This document shows positions 21,770 through 34,000 of a stretch of DNA of 64,000 nucleotides, piece after piece (the first letter of the stretch is position 1; each line of letters opens with the position of its first letter). The translations under genes were made by a program, and so were the position numbers. The stretch is from Aedes albopictus (lineage: Eukaryota > Arthropoda > Insecta > Diptera > Culicidae), in assembly GCF_035046485.1 (NCBI RefSeq), contig NC_085136.1:78757734-78821733 (forward strand), in the 5' to 3' direction. The notes beneath the pieces are model-generated. The model was not told the DNA's origin, did not search any database, and worked only from the letters and a program-made list of their open reading frames with translations.

Positions 21770-23460
21770 CTCACATTTGTCTGGCACGAACACAGCACAA
21801 TCCATCGACGATTTAACGAATCTTTCGCATTTGTATTATAGCAATCTTCCAAAAACCAATAGATGATTGGAATCAATCTTCACCAGGAGCGTTCGGACCA
21901 ATGAGCACAACACCGTACACAGCTTACTGTTCCCTTTTTTGCAATAATTCATTTTACACTACCCTAGCAGTGTCTTGATTTTATTCTTCACAGTATAAGA
22001 CCAAATTGGTTCCCTCTCTTCCTGCGGCGCTGTTCTCGATGCACTTGAGAATGTCAGTATTAGGTTAGTATGTGTTTGCTACAGATATATTAGATTTTCC
22101 TATCAGGAAAACCGTTGTGTTCCATGTGCTGCGTCTGTTGTGAGTTAGGTATTAGGTAGCAGCGTTCCCCGTTCGATATCGGTTGGCAGCTACGCTCTAG
22201 ACCGGCGTCGCGATATAATGTTGTATTCCTCTAAGTTATAAATTTGCATAAATAAGAACAATTGGTATGATCGCTTGCTCGGCTCCAGAAACGCACAAAT
22301 CTTCTATAAACACATTTTTTGCGGTCAACAAAAAATCGATAAAAATCACTCTTTGCTCTAAACTAACATACGAACTAACGAAACTTCATCTTTCAGCTAA
22401 TTGGAAATTTTTACAACAAAACCAAGCCGGCAATCAGCTGTTAAACAATAATGGACAGTGCAAAAGAGGCGGATTCTTCACACGATGCTCTTCGGAGTAA
22501 CATTTATGAATACTGCACATTATCGGTTTCTCCCAACTACACTTTTCCTACTTCCTATTTAAAACCGATACTGGGACACGCGTGGAAAACAGCTTGTTTC
22601 ATAAAAACAGGATGTTGGTTTACAGTACGATTTCAGTTTCGGGACGAAAAATAAGGAACTCAAAACTTAAAAAGCATAAAAGTGTGAAACGGATTATTAC
22701 AAAAAAGATTCTGTCCATTTCTGGATTGCAACGTATTTCGATAACACAACAAATGGACAAAATTAGGAAAGACGCTCTTTTTGCGGTTAGCTTGATTTGC
22801 ATTATCTTTCTTCTGTTCTTTTTTTTTGATTTTGTTCAATGAGGAATTATAATGGGTAAATGTTTTTTTTTGTTCTATAAGTTATGTTTTAATTATTTAA
22901 CCATCTCTAAGCTGCAAATTATCATCAATTCGATATAAGTTAGTTTTTTTTTCTTTTATCTTTAATTAATAGTAGGGTATTACTCTATCTCTCTATCTCA
23001 CTTGCGTTACGCATTCTTTCTCATGGGTACTTATGACTCTTTCTGCAGTCCGCGGATCGACGCTACATGGTATAAATCTACTATGATGATGAGTTCTGCA
23101 AATACACTTGATCGGCTATGATAAAAGATCGATTCGCGCTATGGATTAAAACATGAAATTATTACAGGGGTGGAACTCCAGAAAACAACAGCGCAGAAAT
23201 TTCTTGAGCAATCTTCGCGAAAAAAATCTCTAGGAAAGACTGCTGTACGAATGTCAGTCAGTGCTGTTAGTTATCACAAATTTCACGTGACTTTGACATT
23301 TGAATATCACAACCCCAAGCGAAAATAGTCATGCGTGAATATGTATTTCGGAAACTATTTTTGAATTACTGTTAGGTTAGTGAAACTGAATCGTAATAGA
23401 TTACTTTTAGAAAGGAGTCGTGAATAAATAGCGTTTCCGAAAATGTTGACATTTCACAGG
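21770..23460. other. Intergenic sequence, nothing convincingly coding
   Basis: Low-complexity AT-rich DNA. Short frames at 22267-22842 lack motifs; one at 22451 has a good ATG context (ATAATGG) but no recognisable domain. TATA-like and CT-rich patches near 22960-23010 are not specific enough to call. Confidence 0.4.
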
Positions 23461-23960
23461 ACTGATACCAGCAGAAATCTCTGGAGACATTCCTGACACT
23501 TCCTGACACAGTCTCTTAAAGAGTTTCAGAACAAGTTTCCAGGCGCAATCTTGAGGAAACCTTCAAAAATGAATCTTTAGAAGAATTAATAAGGAGTTTT
23601 TATGAAAAAAAAGGATAATTATTTGAAGGAATATTTTCTATTTATGAATAGGTTCCAAATGTAGAATTACATCAAAAATTCTTAAACGAATTCATAGAGA
23701 TATTCTTGCAGAACTCTATCCATGAACGAACACTATTCTGTCGTATTGCATTGAGTGTTTCTTGGACAAATCCTTCAGACATCTCTGGTAAGATTTCTAT
23801 GGATATATCTGGATCTATTTCCTGGTGGTATTTCTACAGAATCGTTGAAAGAATCCCAAGGGATGTCGTGGCTCTTCTGTGACAAGTGTATTACTTGGGT
23901 AGAGACGAGTTTCCATAAAGATATTTTCAAATGTCCAAATGTAATCCATTTTGGAAAACT
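23460..23960. repeat. Diverged satellite-like patch
   Basis: Scattered AGAAATCTCTGGAGACATTC and CTTGCAGAA motifs resemble the 12-bp satellite in either orientation but are strongly decayed. Confidence 0.4.
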
Positions 23961-24235
23961 TTTACTAAAATTTAAACTGCCGGGAGTTAGGTAAACGCCT
24001 TGGAGAGTTTTCCCATTATGTTTCTGTGAGATACTAGCAATCTCTCTTAGATCTTAGAACATTTTTCCTACGGAAATTCGGCAAAAACTATTTGCTATTT
24101 TTTTTTCCTGAAATATACCAGAGCCGACCAAGTCTGTGCCTCCGACCATGTATGACCTTGTATAGCTGAAGCGACTCAGAAAAAGCGCGGGAGCAGAAAG
24201 AGACGCATTCATCCAATTATATCTTTTCAGCTGGT

Positions 24236-24241
24236 TTTATT
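24236..24241 (-). promoter_or_regulatory. Candidate polyadenylation signal of the dynein LIC gene
   Basis: TTTATT on plus reads AATAAA on minus about 490 nt past the stop codon. Other signals are possible. Confidence 0.35.
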
Positions 24242-24729
24242 AAACTTTCTCTATCAACTTAATCTCGCTCTATCTTACCTACTAAAAAGTGGTTTTCGAT
24301 AAGCAATTTCGCCACAAAACTCACACACACATGTTGCTTTTGCCCATCCCAAAAAAGAGTAGTATAGAATCGACACGCACTCCAGCTTGGTCTCACCAAT
24401 ACCTTACCATTCATCATCCTCATCCTCCTTCATCCATTCCTGGTTACATTTCAATCCTGGTTCCATTCCGTTGCCCGTCCCGTTCCTTGCATGCTGTAAC
24501 CCCATCCCACATCTCACTACTCTTCTGCGATATTTTAAGCCAATCAAAGCCGAAGTATCACGCATGACGCTGCACAGATTTTCCCCGTCCCCCTGATCGA
24601 AGGAGTTATATCACCGCTTGGGGTGGGTGAACATGTCTCTGTGTTGTATGTGTGCCCGCCATGTATGTGGGTGTGGTTCGTTATCGTAGCCACAGTTTTT
24701 TCCTCTTCCTTCTCATTACTCTACACTAT

Positions 24730-25005
24730 TTAACAATCGGTCTGTGCTGGAAAGTCGAGGTCCTTCTTGACGCTACGCGTCAAACGGTCCAACTCCATGG
24801 CAGCGTCAGTTCGCATGGAAATTTTCTCGCTGGCCGTCACTAGTGCGTCGCCGGCCCCGTTGGTCGCCCGCGGCGATACGCCGGTACCCCCCGCTAAACT
24901 GGGCGCGGCCGCCGGCGAGCCGGACTTTTTATGCAGCAACGAGTTGAAGAAGTTCGCCAGGACGCCCTCGCCGCTGGGGGTGCCTGGGTTGAGCTTGCCG
25001 TCGAC
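24730..25005 (-). CDS. Dlic: Dynein LIC terminal exon
   Basis: Starts [14 protein letters not shown] after acceptor TTTCAG and ends FPAQTDC followed by TAA. It carries the adaptor-binding amphipathic helix [10 protein letters not shown] and a Ser/Pro/Gly-rich tail. Confidence 0.94.
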   Translation of the reverse strand, partial: VDGKLNPGTPSGEGVLANFFNSLLHKKSGSPAAAPSLAGGTGVSPRATNGAGDALVTASEKISMRTDAAMELDRLTRSVKKDLDFPAQTDC

Positions 25006-28000
25006 CTGAAATGAGGCAGAAATGTGGAATTAGTAATGGTTCATGCTCTATCCTGTAGGATCATCATGGTTCACAAAGGTGTAAAGGGTTACTGGAAAAT
25101 CTTGAAATTTTATTAGAAAGCACAGAATGTTGCTAATTGACAAATTGAGAGATGAATTTATGAAAAACCGCGTTTTGGTGAGATTCGAACCCACGACTCC
25201 GTATTTGCTACACCGGTGCTTTAACCAATAAAGCCACAGAACAGGTAAATATTCTGAAGAATGAGGAATATCACCGGCTGTGCAACTTGATGCAGGACAG
25301 CGCGATGATCGAATCGACGACTTCTTACGGCCAAATTCAAGCAGTTCGCAAGTTTGGTGGGAAGCGGTTCAGTAAGCGTGACCGAGAAGCGTCCTACTAG
25401 CGACACTGGAAAGAAGCTATAAGCTGCAATATACAGGCACGTCGTGAAAAGCCTCCGTCCGGATCCAGCTAAGATCGAGGCGATCACCGAACTAACACGT
25501 TTCCAGGGCACTCACAAAAGCGGAGCAAGGCTACAGTCAGCCAAACCGTGTGATCATCGTCTTCGCCGTTACGAATTTCGATAAAAGTGCTGGTTGATGA
25601 ACCAGTGTAAACTATAGACACTATAGATTCCATAGACTCGCGGAGACATGGTTGAGCAATACGATTTTAGTGTGTTTTACCATGAATTTAGAGTGTACCG
25701 AGCAAATATGACGTCACGCAATCCATTGTCGCTATTGAAATCGTGACGTCATGCTCGTTTGGCTACACGAACTGACAGTTCGTTTGGCTACAGTTGTCTA
25801 CGCCTCCGCTAGTCTATGGAATCTATAGTGTCTATAGTGTAAACCAGAAAGAAGACGTCAGGTTGATTCTTTCTAGTTCCTATAAAATGTTGTCTCTCCA
25901 TTTAAGAACCGTCGCGCAAAGCGTCCAAATAAACCCTTTGCTAAAGCCAATTCAACCACAATGTCCAAAACGGTCGTAACAATTGGAAGCATCCGTTACC
26001 ACTCGTCATTCTTTTGGATGCCTCGAATCATTCGTCAAGCACACCGACGTCAGCCACATCCTCAATCGCACCAAGATCTGTGTCAGTCTTCAGTCCCGAA
26101 CCTACCCTGATAGGTTCCGAGCCGGCTTGTGCCTCGTTTACGTCACGACACGAGCTCTCGGTAGTCTCTATAGTAGAGCAACTAGTAAAACGTAAAACGA
26201 TTGACTTCGTTGAGTAGGTACTAGAAATTAAATGAACATTTTATTGACTACCTAGTGTTGCGCATAGCGCTCTTTAGATTCTTTATTATTGAGCACCCTT
26301 ATGTAATATGCTAATGCTAATGCTAATAATACGCCTATCAGTATGCGATAATAGTGAGGAGGTGACGGTTGTCTTCCATGAAGTTAACGAATTTGTAAGT
26401 GCTACTTCGTATTTTATTGTGTTTGTTTAGCTTAATAAAACATATTTACAGCTTTGCAGCAGATTCAACAGCAATCAGTGTTTTGCTTTAAGGTGAAACG
26501 GGACGCCGTGTTATTTTTCCTATCTTGCCTCTCTTTCTAACAATTTGCCTCGCGATTTTGAAGATGGTAATCTCGAGTTCTATCGCACTGAAGATGTTGA
26601 AAACCAATCAGCATATGCACTGCAAGTGAGCATACACAATGATAGGTTTTTGTTGCAAAATATGAAGTAGAATCTGAGATTACCATCTTAGTAGCCACAG
26701 AGCAATGGCGGATATTTCCTCGACCGTCCCGTCCGCCCTTAACGATATCCGCTAAAAGAGTCGGTTCACCAATGCCTCTTCGCAACACTTAGTAATCAAT
26801 AACAAGTTCATAGCGACGCGAATTAGTAGGCTACTATGATCGCAACACTCCTCCCTAATGGATAGTACGCTGATCGCAAGAAATTTCTTGGCCTATCTCG
26901 ATCTCGATGCGTGGAAAAATCAGGCAAGGAATCGCTCAAGAAATAATAAAGCGTCGCTTTATTCCGGATCCTAGTACGGAGCTGAAACGAAACGTCAAAT
27001 CAAATGGGGCTTGCTGTGTTAAATTTCTTGACCATTCCGGTCACGGAAAAATAATGCACTGAACGAAAATTACTTGAGCGATTCCGTTTGAAGTGCATAC
27101 CTCCCATAATCCACGACGTCTGTTAGCTTCCGGAACTTTTGCTGCTTCTGGATGGTCATCGGCTTGGTGAACCCATCGGCTGGCTGTTTCGTTGTCGATG
27201 TTTAACTGAGCTTGACAATACGTTGCTGCAAACTATCGTGGACAAAGTGGTATCTAATGCTGATGTGTTCTGTTCTCGGGTTGAATGATCCGTTCGTTGC
27301 AATGCTGATCGCCGATTGATTATCACAACGCACTGAAATCGGCTTGTCCTCGAAGAACTGCGATTGGAGATTGCTTCACTACATTGCTTCCTGGATAGTG
27401 CGAGACATAGCCATGTACTCGGCCTCGCACGACGAAAGGGCTAACAGTAGGCTGCTTCTTGAGATTCCACGGAATAGCACCTCCTTGCATTAGGATAACG
27501 TAACCCAGGGGTTCCCAACTTTTTTGAGGCGGCGACCCCCTTTAAGAATTGTCAAAACATCTGCGGCCCAATGAAAATTTTAAGAAAATAAAATATGAAT
27601 TAAGGACAAACGTCTTAAAATCCCGCTTCAACAGTGCATCAGAACTTTAGACGCACAAATCTCAAGGAGCAAGCTTCAAACAACAGTGAATTTCATTATT
27701 ATGTTCTTGCTCACTTGTAATAAGCTTAAAATAAGAAGATCAGGTGCACTGGTTTTGTTCACGAAGAGTTTTGTGCCCTCGAAATCGTGAGTAGGTCCCA
27801 AAGTCGGCCATTGTGGCGGCCATTTTGGGATTCAAACAAGTATGTCCTTAAATGAACGAAACCCAGTTTTTTGGGTACAGTGACATAACCAAAAATTTAC
27901 TGTGGGAGGGATTTTCGACGATCTACGTTTTTTTTATTTGACACTCACATTTCGTAAACAATGATGTCATGAACATTCAATTAGAGTCGTAGTTGAAAAA

Positions 28001-31000
28001 TAGCGGCGCAGCCGAAAATGTTTTCTTCTGAAGGCGTTTTATACTGAAAATTTGGCTTTCGGGGGTAGCAGTATACAAAAATAAAAATATATAATTTGCA
28101 CAAAATAGAATAAAAAATAATCATTTTTTTGGTAACATCGCGGCCTCCCTACACTGGCTTCACGGCCCCCCAGGGGGCCGCGGACCACCGGTTGGGAACC
28201 CGTGACGTAACCGGTCGTGGATTTCCAGTCGTCCACATTTGATCCAACCATAGCTTCCCGTCTTCACACTTACTCGTGATCCTGATGCCAAGACAATGTT
28301 GCGCCTCGCCTAAGTCTGTCATCCTGAACAGCTGTTGTAGATGGGACTTCAGCTTTTTCTTCAGCTTCCGATTACAGACAAACAGACGTAACACTCTTCA
28401 AAACGGCTTGGCACATGTATTTAACGATCAATTCAAATTTCATTTCATTTGCGCGATCCTTCCACCAGATGCGCTAGTGTTCGATCGCTTTGACGTTTGC
28501 TAGTGTACACGTGGCTGAATGATGCAAATGAAAATTACAGGCGATTTTTTGTAGTGGTGTGCGTGTTAGACACACGAGAAATCGAAATCCATCATGGCCG
28601 ACATATCTCGCGCGGTTCTCCAACAGGTAGCAGTATGTTCATGAAAAAGACAACGGGCAAAAGCTTTTTATCAATTTCCTTCAAGAGTTACGTCTGTTTG
28701 TCTGTGTCCGATCATTTTTGAATATAAGGAGATCGTCGACTTAGATGGTCACAAACATAATTTTGTCTCCGCGAATCGTCCAATGCAAACACGGATCTAT
28801 GAGCCTCTGCACGAATCTGGCATACTGCTCACTCCCACAGAAAATTTGAAAACAGTTCGCACAGTAAAAGCCAAATGTGACTTTTACTGTGCGCGGTGTT
28901 TTCAAATTTTCTGTGGGAGTGAGCAGGACAGGGCAAATTCGTACAGAGGCTCATGCTCAACCGCTGCAGTCAAAACTCTTGAAGCACCTATAGCGCATTC
29001 CATACGCGGATGGACTGCTTAAGGCCGGGCACCGTCTTGTTGCAAATGAACATTCTTTTCTTCACTTTTTGACGTACCCATGGCTGGCTTGCATCTCCTG
29101 GAACCTTGCATGCTGTACAACGCACCTTCATTTCTACAACTGGTCGGACCCTGCCCGATGTTGGCGTCTTGCAAAATTTCCGATTTCACTGCATCCCCCG
29201 TCAGGGCGATACCGGACGCCTCGAGGCCCATTATCATATTGTTCGTGCAGTTGAAAATCGGAATTTTTGAAACGCGAAAATCGATTTTTCTCCTAAACCG
29301 TGTGTCGGACGTACGTCGGGCACAGTGCGTTGGATAGAGGGCCAGAACCGCTGTCCAGCGCACTACGTCCGACGTTACGTTTCACGTATGGATTTTGAGA
29401 AAATTGGATTGTCGGGTGTGGGGAAACTTCGGGTTTCAACTGCGACGACAATTGGTTCATTATTAGAGTGGGTCATCGTTTATATGGGAAAATGAAAAAA
29501 ATCAATGGTATCCCATCAGATCAAAGCTTTTATGATCGCATTTCAGGACCCAAATAAGTGTGCAAAATTTGGGCACGATCGGTTATGTCTACGTTTTGCG
29601 CATCGCGTTTGAATTTGTATGGGGTTTTATATGGAAAAACAAACTTTTTTGCATTTCTCTCATAACAATCTAGGATTTTTCTAAAACCATGTAACCGATA
29701 AGGTGAAAACATAGCCTAGGGTGTCCTGAAAAACTTTGTCGAAGACCGCGAAGTAATCTGATGCTTATGAAAAAGTTATAGCGTCGGCATTGCTTGGCGA
29801 AACAGCATGATTTTGTTGCTATTGTTATTCCTTTAAAGCGATCCCCAGACGACAGAAGTATTGTCAATATTTTTCTTGTCAATAATTCTCGACAATATTT
29901 TCACCGAGACCAACCCGGGTCGCCCACACTGAGTCGCTCCACACAAAAGTCGAATTTATTTTAAGTTTTTGTCAAAATTTTCATCAAACCTTCAGTTTAA
30001 TCGAAAGCGGGCCTCACACGAGCATCAATACTTCATCAATATCGATACTTTTTGTTGGAATTTTCGTCAAAATCGTGATTTTCCCAATGTATTTTTGAAA
30101 AATCTTTCGATTAAGCTCAAGGTTTGATGGAAATTTCGTCGATATTGATGAAGTATTGATGCTCGTGTGGGGTCCCCTGAAAGATTTTCCAAAAATACAT
30201 TGGAAAAACCATAAGTTTGATGAAAATTCCAGCAAAAAGTACTGATATTAATGAAGTATTGATGCTCGTGTGGGGCCCGCTTTATAGCGGGCCCCAGTCG
30301 ACAGAAGTATTTACAATATTTGGATTGTCAATAATTTTCAACAATATTTTCACCGAGACCGACCCAGGTCACCCACACCGAGGCGCTCCACACAAAAGTC
30401 GAAAATTTTCAATGATGCCGACCAAAACAAATGCCGGTGACACGCATAAAGCATGCTTCGCTTCGGCTGCTCTCGACTACTGCGATCGAACTGAGAGGGG
30501 AAATGAAGGGAAACATTGAAACGCGGAATCAAACTTTCACACGGCATCAATATATTGATGAGTTTCTTCGAACCAACAATATATTGATGTCGTCTGGGGG
30601 CCGCTACAACTATTTTCACAAGCATCGGATCACTTTGCGATCTTCAACAAAGTTTTTCTGAACATCCTAGGCTATCATTTTACAGTATCGGTTAAAAAGT
30701 TTCAGACAAACTTTTTCAAATTAGGGGGCATCCATAAAGTACGTCACGTTTAGAGGGGGAGGGGGGTTCTGAAAAGTGTGACAAGCAATGTATTAGGTAT
30801 AGGAAAAACCGGTACGAAGGGGGGAGGGGGGGTTGAAAATTCTCATTTTTAGCGTGACGTACTAAATGGATGCCCCTTTATGACAAAAATGCAAAAAAGT
30901 ATGTTTTCCCATACAAAATTCCATACAAATTTCAATTGCAATGCGCAAAGTGTAGGCGCAACCGATCGTGCTCAAATTTTGCACAGATACTCAGGACCCG

Positions 31001-34000
31001 AAACGGAACCAAAAAAGCTTTGATCTGAGAAAACGATTCCGATGACCCACACTACTCATTATGTTCCGGTAACCCCATCAGCAGCATGGCCGCCAACCAG
31101 GAATCGTCCACCTTGATTCCCACCGAGGCTAACTTGTGACAGTTGACAATGCGTATCGAAGTGAACTTCCTTAAAAACCAGGCCAGATTTTCATTGTCTG
31201 GCCTCGCGCTGTCCTGAAAACCTGATTTGAGCTTCTTGCAGGCGGCCCGCGCATCAGCCACATCTAACACCAAGCTGTAATTGAAGCTTTCCACGCTCAG
31301 GCAGCCCGTTGCTTTAGGTCCTCCGGCACCAACGCTTGAGCTTCGACGGTTTCGGCACTCACGGCTTCCCAGCATCCATCGCGAATGAGAATCATCCGCT
31401 TCGCGGACGCCCATGTCGTGTAATTCTCCCTGCCACGTAGCTTCTAGATGGCCGGCAGCGCCACGGAGCCTCCACTAACTCGAGCGCTTCTTGCTTCGGC
31501 AGCGGTTCTTCCGTTTCCTCCACTTCCGGCAGCAACGTGATTCAGCCAGGTTTTGCTTGAGGTTTCTCGATGTTGAAAAAATCTTCAAGACTACTTCCGG
31601 ATTCCGGCTACGGGCCTCTTGCTGAGTCCATAACCTATAGCAGAGTAACTAGTAAAACGACTGACTTCGTTGAGTACTAGCAACGAAAATGAAAATTTTA
31701 TTGACTTTCTCAGTAACTAATAACAAGTTCATCGCGACGCGAATTACTGGGCTACTGTAATCGCAACAACAGTCCCGTCAACGTATTTATCACCGCAAAC
31801 GCCAACGTCGACCGATTATGAGTACGCTATCGAAGTGGAACCTATGGTAAAGCTTCCTAGGTGTTCTTTACGTACCCGCGGGCCGTCAATAAGAAAACTG
31901 AAGGAATTCCGGAATCCCGTCAGGATTCCTGGAAAGATTCCAAGAAGAATCACATATGCAATGTCGGGAGTAATTTTTAAAGGAAGATTCTCTGTAGAAA
32001 TCCCGGGAGGAATCCCTGAACATCACAGAAGGAATCCTTGAAGAAATCCCGGAAGAGGTCCTGCAGAGAACCCCTGATGGGATCCTTAAAAAATACTGAA
32101 CGAATACCTGAAAGAATAATGGAGGAAATGAGAAACCCTGAGAAACGTAAAAAAAATGGGAAGAATCTTTGAAGAGACCCCAGCAGGAAATCTGGCACGA
32201 ATACCTAAAAGAATCCCGTCAAGTTTCCTTGACGAATTCTGTGAAACAATACAGGAAGAATCATTTATAAATTCCGGGCAGGAACCCCTAAAGGGATCCT
32301 GAAAGAGATCATGGAAATAACTCTAGATTGTTTAGAGCAATACCGACAGAAATTCCAGAAATTCCCGGGAGGATTGTCAATAGGAGTTCTCGGAGGAATA
32401 TCCGGAAGAATTCTGAGAAAAATACCAGCTGGTAGCTCAACAGGAATCCGTGAAAGAATCCAGAAATTTTGGAAGGAATTAATGGAGAAATCCCGAAAAA
32501 TTACTGTCAAAATCTCTGAAAAAAATTACGAGAAATATCTTTCAACGAATACCAGCATAAATCCCGGCACGTATATCTAAGAGAATCCAACTAGGATTCT
32601 CTGAATAGGGTATTGGTTCCCTTATTAAGCATGTGGCTCCCATTTTCATCCTACGAAAATCAAAGGATTGACGCACTGTTTGTTTTATTTCTTATTTTTG
32701 TATTTTTTGCATGAAAACAAAAAGAACGGAATCAATCGGTGCCGTAATCGCTTGTTTTCGAATAGGATGAAATTGGGAGCATGAGATTATTGATGGCACA
32801 CAAACCCTATATCTCTGCATCAAAAATAGATTAACATTGAAAGAATACCACGAGGAATCCCTGAAAGTATGCTGGCTGGAATATCTGACAGCATCCTTTT
32901 AGGATTTTCTAAAGCAATCCCGACAGATATCCCTTGAAGTAATTCCTGACGGTATTCCGTAGAGAATACCTTACAGAATCCTTAGAGGAATCACGGCAGG
33001 AATTCCGACTGGAAACTGAGCAGGAATCCCTGAAAGAATCATGGAAGAAATCCTAGAAGGAATAGAACGAAGCCACAGCTTGAATTTTCAAAATCACAAA
33101 TCTGAAGAACCAAACAACGCATCGAGCAGAAAAGTTGATCGATTGGTCACCCGCTTGTGGTGATCAATCGATCAATTTTGCTTGATGCGTTACTTGATTC
33201 TTCAGATTTGTGCTTTTGAAAATTCAAGGTGTGGCTTCGTTCTATATTCACCTTAAAGAAATTCCTGAAAAAACTCGAGAAGACTTTTTGAATGTATCCT
33301 TTCAAGAGAATAAAAAATTCATAAAAATATTTACATTTAACCCTTCAGCGCGCGCGCTGTTGTAAAAAGTGCAACAGCACCAAAAAACCTCGTTCGTTGT
33401 ATACAACGTGGGCGCGGTGCAGTTTCGGTTGCTTGATGGCGCGCGTCCTGGAAGGTTAAGAAATTTCGTAGCTTATGCATATTCCATCATCTCACAATAT
33501 ACAGTAATATCACGAAATACCATCCGACACGTTCAAAGGTTTTAGGGTTAATGTCCATAATGCTCAGTGTTCCATACTTAAAGCTTAGCTTAACTACTGA
33601 CCTTTTTCGGAGATCCTTGCGCACCGGCCGACCCGGGTGTCCGCGGGGACGTTTTGCCCGCACTGTTCTGCGACCGCATCGGCGACTCGCCGCGCGTCGG
33701 CGTCTGGCCCTGCTGCAACAGCTGCAACTGCCGGCTGAGGAATGCCTGCTCCTCCTCGGTCTGAACTTCAATCTCGCGATTGGACACAGTCTGAAAGAAG
33801 TAGAAGAAGAAGGATGATGATATGGGTTGAACAAAGTGAGAAAACGCGAGTCGTTTTACCTTTCTTGAAGGCGGTTGTGCAATAATATCATTGTAGTAAT
33901 CATCCGGTTTACACGATTGCATGTTTTCGTACAATATGTTGATTTTCTTCATATTGTCCCAGCCAGCGGGTCTGAAAAGAGACACACAATCTCAGCACAT

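Larger units (their letters stand above)
29464..31055. mobile_element. 1.6-kb foldback element with ~450-bp arms (TSD TCATTAT), inside copia Gag
   Basis: Left end TAGAGTGGGTCATCG, right complement AGTGTGGGTCATCG; TCATTAT duplicated at 29457-29463 and 31056-31062. Arms share blocks such as GCAAAATTTGGGCACGATCG and CTTTTTTGCATTT in inverted order with moderate divergence. The centre holds at least two levels of other MITEs, and the right arm holds another (30725-30876). Confidence 0.82.
26848..31636 (-). mobile_element. Ty1/copia retrotransposon copy 3, internal region (nested insertions)
   Basis: Minus strand, 5' to 3': primer-binding site GGTTATGGACTCAGC (31621-31635, initiator-Met half-tRNA type used by copia); Gag near 31430-31060 with [44 protein letters not shown]; Gag continues at 29240-29040 with [20 protein letters not shown] after the foldback. 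Then RT VDDLLIF near 28711-28739 and [13 protein letters not shown] near 28310; RNase H at 27500-27100 with [21 protein letters not shown] and the tail FTKPM. Large parts (protease, integrase, most RT) are missing. Interrupted by elements at 26932-27093, 27506-28204, 28374-28706 and 29464-31055. Confidence 0.87.

Noticed and set aside
22451..22842. Small gene with good ATG context
   Set aside because: Overlapping frames with no domain, no splice logic and AT-rich low complexity; kept only as an unassigned region.
26169..31768. Target-site duplication for the minus-strand copia
   Set aside because: Bases outside the two LTRs (GTCTC side and ACAGT side) do not match, so the TSD is eroded or the boundary is off.
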